Assembly: GCA_002633005.1 (NCBI GenBank)
Contig: NMRA01000058.1
Coordinates: 844,511-908,510, forward strand
Origin: Phoronis australis
Taxonomy: Eukaryota; Phoronida; Phoronidae
Length of the DNA: 64,000 bases
Direction of reading: 5' to 3'
Part shown: positions 46,501 to 56,333 of the stretch, piece after piece
Position numbering within the stretch: the stretch's first letter is position 1
Layout: the number at the start of each line of letters is the position of its first letter
Notes under the pieces: generated by a model
Told to the model about the DNA's origin: nothing
The model's database searches: none
What the model saw: only the letters and a program-made list of their open reading frames with translations
Position numbers and translations under genes: made by a program

Positions 46501-49500
46501 ATGAGGGATGGTGCCGGGGGAGGGAATTTTCCCTTGAACCAAAACATTCTCCTCTCCGAAGATACCTGCACCTTTCCCGTGGAGTGAACGTGAACCCTGG
46601 TGTTAGAGTAACAACCTTTATCGGACTGTTGGGTCGAACAATATCTTCAGAATCTTCTTACATTTAAAGGATGTCTCGATTTGTTTTCCATAATATTCGT
46701 TAAGGTTACTCAGATTTTCTTTGTGGCACAAATGCCCAATAGATTATGAAATACATTCATTTCATGATCTATTGGGCTAAAAAGTGGCTGAGTCTTGAGT
46801 GTGCAATCTTCAAAGCAAGGCTGACCAAAAAGTGAAGCTGAGCTGTGTCGTCACCAATGTGCAGAAGTTTTCAAAAATGTTGACAATCTTCATCAAAATT
46901 CAGCTTGCTCTGTTGAAGTTATGGCAAAAACATTGAAGAGAATTTGACCGAAGATAACACTGAATCGTTTGAAAATAACTATTGTGGTTGTTTCAGCTAC
47001 TATCGTTCTTACTGACCGTGTTCACTCAACCAATAAATTGAAGATACTGTTCATGCTGACCCTATTCACTGGTCAAAGTAACTGTAGATAAGGTTTATGC
47101 TGACCTTATTCACTCAACACACTAATGACCAGTAATGTCCTCAAAAGGCCAGTCAGGGGCACTGTTATCTTTTTACAGTTTATTGACAGTGATACACCAT
47201 GATCTAGAAGGTGGTGATGTGCTAGTGGTGGTAATTACTATCAAGTATCAGGTATCTTCATTAAATTTGGCAAATAAGATTCTATGAAGTGAAGAACCGT
47301 GCTTGTCTATTTTCTAAAATTCCCACTTGTGTTGCGTGGCAATTTTATTGAGTTAGTGTTCACATTTGATATTTACCTTTTTCGGCAAAACTCCTTGAAG
47401 ATTTGTCATGGCAAATAAGTTTCTGTTAAAGAGACCATGATTGGCATCACCACTGAGTGACTCCAACTGTAATAGTGCTCCTTCTTGGTAGCTAAACTTT
47501 AGTTTTCTCAATATTTGCCTGGATTGTTTTTTTCCGATTTTTGTGTGACTGTCCCTGTGTCACCTGGGCACTTTTTTAAGTCCAACAGCATACTCATTGT
47601 TCATTCTAGTGCTTCGAAATGTCGAAAGAAATAAGCCCCACTTTTTGTTCGCAATTGACCTATTGTCAGGATTTTGAGTGATGGCTTAACTAACCAATCA
47701 GAACCCAGCATTCTTGACACACCTTTGTTTCCAAGCCGTCATTTTACCCAACAAATAACATGTTGGCATTATTGCTCTGTAGATATTATTCAGTAAATGT
47801 ATTTTCAAGCTATGAACTATGAAATTTTAAATGGTGCGTAGAAGGTTTCAACATTTATTTTCTTGAAACTGTGATATCTTTGCTTATGAAAGAGTTGCCG
47901 TTTCATGACCCTGGTGTTTGTGCTTTTAAAGCTTGGTCTCAGATTTGCTTAATCCTGTTTGCTCCAGATGTATGGTGGAATGAGGGGTATGAAAAGTTTA
48001 GTCACAGAGACGTCCGTCCTGGATGCTGACGAGGGTATTGAGTTCCGCGGTCACACAATCCCCGAATGCCAGGAGAAGCTGCCTAAGGCGCCCGGGGGTG
48101 AGGAGCCCCTCCCCGAGGGACTCTTCTGGCTCCTCATCACCGGCGATCTGCCGACAGAAGATCAGGTGAAAGCTGTTTCCAAGGTGAGTGGGTCTTCTTG
48201 CCGTGCACGATTGTCAAGTTTTACAGTAAACAAAAATTGGCTTATGTCTATCACCACACAGAGAGGTTTTATGACCTCAAGTCAAGTTGCTGGGTTGTCT
48301 AAATGTATCAAATAAACACAGAAAAATCAGGAACCCCAACTGGGAATCGAACCACAGGTCTCTAGAATGCCGGTCTAGTGCTCTTACCACTGAGCTACTG
48401 AGGACCCGATATCTGTGTAATTACTGTTTATAGCCAACTGTATATTTACATTGTCTAAATGTGGTTCAGAGTGTCCATTTGAATGCCCTTTAGACGATGG
48501 CCTGCTGTTTCACCCCCTGGTAGCAATTTTTATTTTACTTTTGCGTGTGCGCTCATTATCTACCAAGTTCCTTGAAGGATCTTCATGAAATTTGGTATCT
48601 GACAGACGTTGATTTTGGTACGAGTCCGACCAGTGTGGCGATTAAGATTTTTTAACAGATCCGTTTACTATGAACCCCATAGTGGCATTCTTGTGCCGGC
48701 TAAGTGTTTGTGATTCTTTATGATATTTGCCGTATGTGTTTTTATTCAGGAGACCATGGTCGACATTGCTCCCTCTACTGAAATGTTGAAAGGAATTGTT
48801 ATTTTTGTTTCAATGCAATAGAAAACAGTTTTGCCCAGAAATTTAGCTGATATTGTATCTGCTTTATCCCTTGTATCTTTGCTGTATGCAGTGCTTCTAG
48901 TGGGCGTATGTGTTGCTTTTGTAATCAAAGCTTTCAGAAGCACTAAAGATGGAAACGGGGCATGCTCTTCTGAAACAAGACTGAATATGTTGTAGTCAAC
49001 AGAATCTGCATTTGTTGTTCAGTCTTGCTACTTGCTTGTTATAGAATTGTGTTTATGGTAGTATTTCACCAATTTTGGATAAAATAATTGCAAAAAGTGA
49101 CATTTTTAATTTTTCAAAGGCCACTAGCAATGTCGTGAACATCTATCATTTCTCAAAACATTGTCTGTTGGTAGGTATGTTATGGAATTTGAAAATGATA
49201 ATCAGTTATTTTGATGTTGCCGATATTTTATGGAAAAACATGTCCCTTGTCTGCAGCATCATATCCTGAATTGACGAGACTTGACCGTGTAGTTTTTGAA
49301 TATAGTTATCTTGCAATTTGATTTTTTATGCTTTCACAAAACGTGTGTCACGCAACATTTCAGGAATGGGCGAATCGTGCGGATATCCCAGCGCATGTGG
49401 TCACAATGCTGAATAACTTCCCTGACAAACTCCACCCGATGTCACAATTCAGTGCCGCCATCACTGCATTAAATAGTGAGAGCAAATTTGCCCAAGCCTA

Positions 49501-52500
49501 CACTGATGGAGTGCACAAGGCCTCCTACTGGGAGGTAAGCCTTTTTGCTGACTATTTTTATACACCCCTTAGACAGGCTGTATTATGTGACAGTCGTCAT
49601 AATGTCTGGATTAGCTTTTTAACAATTGGTTGTCATCTCTCCAACTTTTTCAATTGGTCAGACATTCTGGAACTCGTAATACCAAAAAGCCATCTCACTG
49701 GTCTGATTGTATTTTGGTAGAAGTGATGACCTGAAACACGAGCCAAAGACATGCATAGTAACCAGTGATGGACAACCAAAGACATGCATAGTAACCAGTG
49801 ATAGACAGCCAACTAATGTTAAAGTAGTTTTCTGATAATGTGAAGGACATACTTGATATGCTGGAAATTAAAACTTAACTAAAAATTAACGAATTGCATG
49901 CCTCTATTTAATTAAACTTCACGAGTTTATGTGATTGGTCAAATTTCAAGTAGAATCTAAGTACTGTTTGCTGCTCCTAGGCCCAGGTCCCTTAGGCCAT
50001 ATACACATAGGCCCAGGTCCCTTTGGCCATGCACACATAGAACAAGGTTGCTTTGATCATGCTCACATAACACTAGTTATTCTGCTGCAGTTTGTGCTGT
50101 CCACTTGTAGCACTTGTAGTTACACGTATGTAATGGCAATATCCACAAATGTTATTTTCATTAATTCATTCCCAGTAGTTCAAGTTTTCAAGTTTCCTGC
50201 ATCGATCACAAGTGTACATTTCCCGATAGATAGTTACAGTACACTATTCTGATAGTTTATACCCTCCATTCCTTGTTGGTACAACAGGTGTTCAATCATG
50301 TATTTTCTGCCAATCAATGGAGCTACCATAACTAGCACTTCAGCCCTGTTCAGAAATTTGTGATGGGCACTACGCTTTGTCTTCATAAAAACAGCTTTGA
50401 GGCTGGAGTTGGGTATATAAAGTCACGTCCTGACTGTGCTGAGTGTATAACCTTTGATAGACCGGGTATGTCACATTTTATGTGTTTCCCTATGTAGCAT
50501 GTGTATGAAGACTCAATGGATTTAATCGCTAAACTGCCCACTATTGCCGCCATCATATACCGCAATCTGTACCGCGAGGGGAGCAATGTGGGTGCTATCA
50601 ATGCCAACAAGGACTGGTCGGAGAACTTCACGGACATGCTGGGATACGACAACGCTGACTTCACGGAACTGATGAGACTCTACCTGTCCATACACAGGTG
50701 GGCGAGTTGGGTCAGGGATGGGGTGTGGAACCTTTGGATGGGCTAGGAAGCCGGAGATTGGCTCATTCATGGCTCCTACTCATTTTGAAAAACCAACAAA
50801 ATGGTTAAACATTTACACTTGGAGAAAACTCCTGGAAAGTGAAATGAAATTATGTAAAAAGTATGTTATGGTTATAAAATGAAAAAACAAACACGTTGCT
50901 AGATATGACATTTTTCTCCATGATAGCAAGTAACAGCATATGTTCACGAAAACAACAACGGATTTAAAACTTGACATGTTTCGGTGTCATTTATTAAACA
51001 CCATCCTCAGAAGTCATAATACAGTGGCCACCTAGCTAGGCCCAGCAACAAGTAATGAAGCACAGATACAGTCAGTTACAGGAAGTGACAATGAACTATA
51101 CCAACAATGACAACCTGTGGTGTGTCAGTTGCCTATTGAGATTGGGCTTGCACCAACTGATATGTAAAGCCTCACGAATTCTATGTGTCTACGGTCCAAG
51201 GTTGTATACAAATTTATCTGTGCTGGATGTGGCTCCAGTTATATAGGCGAAACTGTTCGCCATTTGAAAACCAGGACCAAGGAACATCTAAATTCTGACA
51301 GTAATTCACATGTAAATATTCACCTGCAGAGCTCCAATCATTGTTATCAGCAGTGCTCTTTCAATGACTTTGCAATAATAGACCAGGCAGTAACAACAAA
51401 GGAGCTTAAAATTCGTGAGGCTTTACATATCAGTTGGTGCAAGCCCAATCTCAATAGGCAACTGACACACCACAGGTTGTCATTGTTGGTATAGTTCATT
51501 GTCACTTCCTGTAACTGACTGTATATGTGCTTCATTACTTGTTGCTGGGCCTAGCTAGGTGGCCACTGTATTATGACTTCTGAGGATGGTGTTTAATAAA
51601 TGACACCGAAACATGTCAAGTTTTAAATCCGTTGTTGTTTTCGTGAACATATGACATTTTTGATTACGAATTTCAACTTTGTATGTGTTTTTGTTATTTT
51701 AATATCCATGTTTGAATGTTTGGTCATACGTATATGGCCTTGATAGTGAATTTATAGATGGCCACTAAGTTCTGTACGGTTTCATCAATAAAGTATCGTG
51801 GAGAAAGGGCTTTTAAATTATTTGGAAATCTGTTCTTCTGATTTTATTTTAAACTTTGAAAGATTTGTGCAAGGTTTCTATGCTTGTTTAGAAAATAGAA
51901 ACGGGACAGGTTTGTGTAATCTTACTTGGAATAACTTTTCACGTCATCATTGGGCCACAGACATTAATAACCTTTTATCATATTTTGACACGTTCACATA
52001 AGATATGACAATGTTATTTTCAGGCAGTAATTATTCATAAAGAACGCTTCAAAAATCTAGCTTATCATGTTTGAATCTTATTTATTTCTAGTGACCATGA
52101 AGGTGGTAATGTCAGTGCACATGCCTGCCATCTAGTGGGAAGTGCATTGTCCGACCCGTATCTTAGTTTCGCTAGTGCCATGAATGGCTTGGCCGGTCCA
52201 CTTCATGGGCTGGCTAATCAGGTGGGTGTTGGCATGGTTTAGAAATTGTGCCGAGTTTCTAATGTTTTGGCATTAACTTAAAAGTTTGAAGAGGCACGTG
52301 TTAAATGTTTGGGCCTAAGTTGAAATGGGAGATTATAATTTTGGTTGTAAGTTTTTTATAGCAAGAGTACCAGAAGCGGAATTACTTGCGAACCTTACTT
52401 AAATTTTTTGACCGATTATCTGTTGATTTACTACCACTTGACTCAACATCGTTGTTAGATTTGTCATCTTACAGGTGATTCTTTGTGGTATTTTAGAATG

Positions 52501-55000
52501 ATTTGTACATCTTCACACTTTTTAGTGTAACTTTTTGTCTTTGACAACAGTTTGTTTGCCAGTTTATCTTGGAAACCACAAATTCAGCTATGAACCAATG
52601 ATGCAACTGCCGTTACTGAGCATTACTTGTTTGTCACATTTGTGTGTTTTTAGGAAGTGCTGGTATGGGTAACTAAACTACAAGAACAACTGGGCGGAGA
52701 AGTGAGCGACGACCAGCTGAAAGACTTCATTTGGAATACACTGAAGAGCGGCCAGGTAGGGGTGGACGTTCTTCTCAAGTCTGGGCATTGTATCTTGGAT
52801 TCTGTAGTGCTTCTGAGTATGGGCCCTCACACAGGTGTTTGCATTGCACCTGGCTACTTTACCTGTCATATGAGGTTTACTTCAACGAAATGAAGTCCTT
52901 CACTGTAATCTTTAGTTAATATGTGTTTTGGCTGAATTTCTTGCTATGCCTATGCTTTAGTTAGCATAGAGAGATGGGGATGACAGTTAATTCCTATACC
53001 ACCTTAAAAGTCAGGAAAGCAATTAGTGTTAACATCAACACCAAAACGCATTCTCACGCAAAAAGTTGACTTCAGTAGGCGTACCGATGAGGCAATAACT
53101 GGTTTAATTTCATGTTCCACTCTGCAGAAGTCGCCTGTGTGCTGTTCCATCTGTAAACTCACCTCCAACATTCCAATTACACTGAATTGTTGTCATTTTC
53201 ATTATGTTTTTGTGGGAATCTGTATCATTTATCAGATGCCATGTTGGAGAGCTGCTGCTATTGGCCCCATTATGATTTAAAGTACCATCACTGACAGTTA
53301 CTTTACTTATTGTTCTGTTAACAGGTGGTGCCTGGCTACGGTCATGCTGTCCTGCGTCAGACTGACCCACGCTACATGTGCCAAAGAGAGTTTGCCCTCA
53401 AGCACCTGCCCGATGACCCCCTGTTCCGTCTCGTCTCCCAACTCTTCAAGGTGGTACCTGATGTTCTGCTGGAGCACGGCAAAGCCAAAAACCCCTGGCC
53501 CAATGTAGACGCCCATAGTGGAGTGCTGCTACAGGTAGGCAGGGTTTTAAAGAGGAAAGGCATTGCCTTCAGCACAAATACAGGTTCTTAGCTATTGTGG
53601 AGGCGCATTTTTCATGTTATTTATTGTTACTTAGGCACGTGTTTACTATTCATGGAACAATTGAAAGTGAGGGAAAAAGCTTGGCAAAGCACACCCCTCT
53701 TGGTTGTGCAGGCACTTCCATTCAGCAAGGATGATTGACACAGACAGTGTTCAATAAGGAGGAGGACTTTGTGCTGTGTTGTGTTGGGCCGGCCTTCTGT
53801 GGCACAGTTTATTGACTTATGAATTAACTAATTTTATACTAATTTATTTTATTTATTATCTTTTTAAGCTAATTGTACATAGCTGTCTGTGTTTTACTTC
53901 ATGTAATTATTTCCGACTGGGTCCACTTGAAAATCAGTGTATTCATTGAAGTGGTCACCCAGTCTTTTAAAGAAGTTTAAATAAATAATAAATAAAAAGT
54001 ACTCACCAGGTGAACCGTAATTAATATGGAGAACTGTATCTCCTAAGATAATCAGGATCTGTGTTTTAATGCGCAAAAAAGTATGTGGGAGCACACTGCC
54101 ACCGTCTGTGTCTGGGCATCCGACGTTGAAAGATGTAATCCTGCACATTGAGACCAATTGTGTGATATCAAAAAAAATACAAAATTCTATTCATCTGATT
54201 CGGTGTCACCTCTCTGATTTTTTGGTTAAAAATATGCGATTACCCAACTTTCTGTGTGCTCTTAGTTGTCTAATAAATTTGTAATATCATGACCAGTCGA
54301 GTTCATTTAAAACGTTGCCATAATTGCGCCATATATCACAAATTTTTATTCAACTGGTCAAAGAGGCTTTGCCTACCACTCATTGACCTGTGAGTAAAAC
54401 ACCGAACTGAGCTGCAGCTCATTGTAAAGCTGACTGCAGTGCTGACCGACTTCAATGCATGTTTTGAATATTCACTTTAAACAACAGCTGTTGTCATGGG
54501 GGGGGGGCTGGAATTGGTGGTGACTAAGTGGGAGGAGGGTTCCCCACAACCAAAAGTATAGGCACAGGCCACCTTTCCCATCTGGTGAGTGAGGGCCCTG
54601 TGATATAGTGTGATACGCATGACAAGTGCCTTACTTATAGCCAGTATCATGGGTGAATATTGCAGAATTTGAGTGGAGTCTTAATATTTTAAGATATGGC
54701 TATTGAAACATGTTATCACTGGCCATTCATTGTAAGCCACATTTGAACAGAGGTTCTTATAACCTGTCTGTAGATGGCAGTACTGTGTGTGTTGTGTATT
54801 GCACTTGGATGTTTGACATTACCTTTTTGTTCCAGTATTATGGCATGACTGAGATGTCATACTATACTGTGTTGTTTGGTGTGTCACGTGCCCTCGGCGT
54901 CCTGTCGTCGCTGGTCTGGGACCGAGCCCTAGGTTTGCCTCTGGAGCGGCCCAAATCCATGAGCACAGATGGACTAATGAAGCTGGTTGGAGCCAAGTAG
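40298..55000 (+). CDS. CS: Mitochondrial citrate synthase (complete gene, 10 coding exons)
   Basis: Condenses acetyl-CoA with oxaloacetate to citrate in the mitochondrial matrix, the entry step of the TCA cycle. Exons are 40298-40318, 40629-40688, 46256-46363, 47968-48183, 49364-49534, 50498-50697, 52092-52221, 52654-52755, 53325-53534 and 54836-55000. All have GT..AG borders and consistent phases, giving 460 residues (vertebrate forms about 466). Residues about 1-27 are a presequence with an R-Y-A|S cleavage-like site. The catalytic His of GPLHGLANQ (residue 297), the His of the signature [14 protein letters not shown] (343) and the Asp of PNVDAHSG (398) are all present, matching the pig His274/His320/Asp375 triad. 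The gene looks intact and functional. Intron 2 carries three contig joins and two apparent haplotype duplications, so its 5.6 kb length is overstated. MINDY3 lies downstream on the other strand. Confidence 0.97.
40629..40688 (+). CDS. CS: CS exon 2 (presequence, cleavage region)
   Basis: Twenty codons between TTCCATTTCAG and ACT|GTAAGT. Peptide [20 protein letters not shown] is Arg-containing and Ser/Ala-rich, and corresponds to the end of animal CS presequences (...ARHASAST). Confidence 0.85.
41330..42166. repeat. 837-bp direct repeat, copy 1
   Basis: Matches 42168-43004 with about ten substitutions and one T-run length difference. Ends at the N at 42167. Confidence 0.9.
42168..43004. repeat. 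837-bp direct repeat, copy 2
   Basis: Second copy of 41330-42166; unique sequence resumes at 43005. Best read as the other haplotype of the same intronic segment. Confidence 0.9.
43716..44139. repeat. 424-bp direct repeat, copy 1 (transposon-free allele)
   Basis: Matches 44355-44777 with very few differences. Starts at TGTTTGCTGACTGG, preceded by ordinary intron sequence, i.e. an empty site for the 5-bp-duplicating element. Confidence 0.85.
44141..44354. mobile_element. Arm of the 5-bp-TSD TIR element (partial, at contig start)
   Basis: Matches the reverse complement of about 680-940 of the first element, through ATACAATGG-type subterminal sequence, GTCCCCGGCGGTCCTG, GTCCCATTTTCTGGTGC and GATCCCCGGAGGTCCTG, to the end GTTGTTTCTCACCCGTG. 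The next bases are TGTTT. The rest of the element is lost at the N at 44140. Confidence 0.75.
44355..44777. repeat. 424-bp direct repeat, copy 2 (transposon-occupied allele)
   Basis: Begins immediately after the transposon end with TGTTTGCTGACTGG and then follows copy 1. Confidence 0.85.
45959..46055. repeat. Hairpin MITE, third copy
   Basis: GTCACTTGTAGGGTGTCAGA and GGGAACCAGTTT on the left pair with AAACTGGTTCTCAAAAGTC and GCAAATGAC on the right; TTATTTAGTGG lies in the centre. Ends 201 bp before CS exon 3. Confidence 0.6.
46256..46363 (+). CDS. CS: CS exon 3
   Basis: 36 codons, phase 0, starting [10 protein letters not shown] and ending GEITVDQ. This is the mature N-terminus of citrate synthase. 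Borders are TTTGCAG|AAC and CAG|GTATTT. Confidence 0.95.
46364..47967 (+). other. CS: CS intron 3
   Basis: Contains an inverted pair AATAGATTATGAAATACATT / CATTTCATGATCTATTGGGC at about 46737-46778. Otherwise nothing recognised. Confidence 0.6.
47968..48183 (+). CDS. CS: CS exon 4
   Basis: 72 codons, phase 0, [19 protein letters not shown] through [12 protein letters not shown] to AVSK; highly conserved N-terminal large-domain sequence. Borders CTCCAG|ATG and AAG|GTGAGT. Confidence 0.97.
48184..49363 (+). other. CS: CS intron 4
   Basis: Holds the tRNA-like sequence at 48338-48416 and, at 48510-48610, a piece of the repeat with TTCCTTGAAGGATCTTCATG. Confidence 0.6.
48338..48416 (-). tRNA. 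tRNA-like sequence, anticodon GGC position (pseudogene or SINE head)
   Basis: On the - strand: A box TAGCTCAGTGGTAAGAG, a perfect 5-bp anticodon stem CTAGA/TCTAG around the loop CCGGCAT, and B box GGTTCGATTCC. Position 33 is C instead of U. The T stem has an extra base (CTGTGG against CCCAG) and the acceptor ends (GGGTCCT / GGGGTTCC) do not pair. If real it would read Ala codons, but these defects argue for a pseudogene. Confidence 0.4.
49364..49534 (+). CDS. CS: CS exon 5
   Basis: 57 codons, phase 0, [16 protein letters not shown] through [18 protein letters not shown] to SYWE. Borders ATTTCAG|GAA and GAG|GTAAGC. Confidence 0.97.
49535..50497 (+). other. CS: CS intron 5 with two minisatellites
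   Basis: A 33-bp unit (CCAAAGACATGCATAGTAAC...) repeats twice at 49743-49808. A 30-bp unit (TAGGCCCAGGTCCCTT...CACA) repeats three times at 49978-50067, the third diverged. Confidence 0.7.
50498..50697 (+). CDS. CS: CS exon 6
   Basis: 200 nt, phase 0 to 2. [18 protein letters not shown] through NLYREGS and ENFTDMLGY to RLYLSIH plus the first two bases of a Ser codon. Borders TATGTAG|CAT and CACAG|GTGGGC. Confidence 0.97.
50903..50915. repeat. 13-bp target duplication, left copy
   Basis: ATATGACATTTTT, identical to 51649-51661. Confidence 0.75.
51183..51494 (+). pseudogene. GIY-YIG endonuclease domain of the intronic Penelope-like element
   Basis: The order is [19 protein letters not shown], then [32 protein letters not shown] and KPNLN. 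This is the full PLE nuclease pattern: V-V-Y / Y-I-G, a C-x2-C knuckle, the basic helix, the metal-binding Glu in REALHI and the terminal Asn in PNLN. Key residues look intact, but there is no upstream reverse transcriptase; the frame starts in the left inverted arm. Confidence 0.8.
51577..51622 (+). ncRNA. Hammerhead-ribozyme-like motif in the right arm
   Basis: GACTT, then CTGAGGA (51579-51585), one extra T, stem GGTGT/ACACC (51587-51606), GAAAC (51607-51611), ATGTC ending 51616, then AAGTT. Flanks GACTT/AAGTT can form stem I. PLEs are known to encode small type I hammerheads. The extra base after CTGAGGA and the tiny stem III depart from the standard fold, so activity is uncertain. The left arm has the reverse-complement copy at about 50968-51013. 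Confidence 0.45.
51649..51661. repeat. 13-bp target duplication, right copy
   Basis: ATATGACATTTTT, identical to 50903-50915. Confidence 0.75.
52092..52221 (+). CDS. CS: CS exon 7 (active-site His)
   Basis: 130 nt completing the split Ser codon, then [20 protein letters not shown] through [15 protein letters not shown]. Contains the catalytic His of GPLHG. Borders TTTCTAG|T and CAG|GTGGGT. Confidence 0.97.
52222..52653 (+). other. CS: CS intron 7
   Basis: Nothing beyond splice signals seen. Confidence 0.6.
52654..52755 (+). CDS. CS: CS exon 8
   Basis: 34 codons, phase 0, [16 protein letters not shown] through [12 protein letters not shown]. Borders GTTTTTAG|GAA and CAG|GTAGGG. Confidence 0.97.
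52756..53324 (+). other. CS: CS intron 8
   Basis: Nothing beyond splice signals seen. Confidence 0.6.
53325..53534 (+). CDS. CS: CS exon 9 (signature His and catalytic Asp)
   Basis: 70 codons, phase 0. Holds the family signature [15 protein letters not shown] and [15 protein letters not shown] with the catalytic Asp. Borders TTAACAG|GTG and CAG|GTAGGC. Confidence 0.97.
53535..54835 (+). other. CS: CS intron 9
   Basis: Contains an inverted pair around 53910-53970 (ATTTCCGACTGGGTCCACTT, GTATTCATTGAAGTGGTCACCC). A G9 run lies near 54498-54508. No exon recognised. Confidence 0.55.
54836..55000 (+). CDS. CS: CS exon 10 (C-terminus and stop)
   Basis: 54 codons and TAG at 54998-55000. [20 protein letters not shown] through [23 protein letters not shown] includes the conserved Arg near the citrate pocket. 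Acceptor TTGTTCCAG|TAT. Confidence 0.97.
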   Translation, partial: YYGMTEMSYYTVLFGVSRALGVLSSLVWDRALGLPLERPKSMSTDGLMKLVGAK

Positions 55001-56333
55001 TTGTTCACCAGGGTGTTCTTGGATAAAACAAGCCATCACAGAAACTATGAAAGCTATTGTTTTAGATTTTGTCGGAAGATGTTACCATTGGTGGAAAATG
55101 TAATTGAGTGTAGCTGTTCCACAGATGGGTTTCATATAGTCGTTATTTTGACTTTTGTGTGCCGCCTGTTTGTAACGTAACATGCTTTTAGTTATTGCCG
55201 ATCCTGAATTGGTGAAAACAAGGTTTGTTTGTTTGACTAACAGATGTATACTTTGGTTTGTAGCAAGTTTTGTCCAGTTGATGATCGATGGGAGGTTTCA
55301 TGAGAGTTCTTGGATAGACGAAATCGTGTGAATACTATGTATATATATACGTGTGTATATATAATGTAATAGGATAAGTACAGGATTAAATTATGCTGGA
55401 CATCATGTAGGTCCTAGTTATGGTAACAGTTTTTTGCTTTTATTTCATTCTGCATTTAGAGGAGATTAGTAGTTTTGCTTAGTGTCACTATTTCATGACT
55501 AATATATGTAAAGTGTCACTAATTCATGACTAATATATGTAAATTATTCTCTTTAAGCACACCCTTTCCACTATTTACACCTGTTTAGAACATAATCGAG
55601 AGTTATAGCTAAAATAGAAACATTTCATAAATTGTAGTCCTCCATGTATGTTTGGTTTGATTGGCAATTCACAAAAGTGTAAGTTCCGATTGTGGCAGCC
55701 ATTTTGTAGGTGCACCACCAGATATTCAAAACCGACTTTCAAAACCGACTTTCAAAACTGTGCATGTAATTCTGGTTATTTTGGAAACTTTTGATAGTGC
55801 CTTGAAAGAGTTTCATTTTGTTAAGAAGTTAAACTAGATTGTTTTGAGGTTAAGGTCCTTTGGTGAAGTTTTTAACCGTAAGAAGCGGAAAGGTTATCTT
55901 CAACGTTAGTAATCACATTAAGGATTGTTGGTCTTGCACATATGTCACGCAGGGAAGATTTTCAAGAGTGTTAAAGGTTAGTAATTCTGTTCAAATCTCG
56001 TCACTGTTGTTCTGGACAGAAATGCTTTGCATTTTAATGAAGTGAAGCATTCGGCACTCGCAGTCAGGGATGTGTCTTTAAAATTCTCTAGTGTCAGTTC
56101 CTAATGACTATTATTACTTTTTTATGTATACTAGATTTGATGGATGGATAAATAATGAACAGATTCTGGTAAAAGTTGCTGATGTTTGGTATCTTTATCC
56201 CTTAAACACGTGCTGTGAAATTTAGGTAGTTTTTACGAGGCTGTAAGTTGTGGATGTTAGCTACAAAAATATTTCCATGAATGAAAAACTAATAGAAAAT
56301 AAAGTTGGGAGAAATGGAGATGAATAAAATAAA
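55001..56333 (+). other. CS: Probable CS 3' untranslated region and flank
   Basis: Follows the CS stop. A 31-bp unit (AGTGTCACTATTTCATGACT...) repeats twice at 55481-55542. AATAAA signals at 56298-56303, 56323-56328 and 56328-56333 are candidate polyadenylation sites about 1.3 kb after the stop. The end of the transcript cannot be fixed from sequence alone. Confidence 0.4.

Larger units (their letters stand above)
50916..51648 (+). mobile_element. Fold-back Penelope-like element inserted in CS intron 6
   Basis: Arms at about 50937-51180 and 51410-51653 are inverted copies (positions sum to about 102590). They surround a GIY-YIG frame. Each arm has the PLE-type motif CTGAGGATGGTGT..ACACCGAAACATGTC, oriented outward on the coding strand in the right arm and reversed in the left. 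An exact 13-bp duplication flanks the insertion. There is no polymerase, so this is a severely 5'-truncated or internally deleted copy carrying terminal repeats in opposite orientation, a layout known for PLEs. High arm similarity suggests it is younger than the copy at 16581. Confidence 0.8.
50698..52091 (+). other. CS: CS intron 6, host of a Penelope-like insertion
   Basis: The element occupies 50916-51648. The remaining sequence has no recognised feature. Confidence 0.65.
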
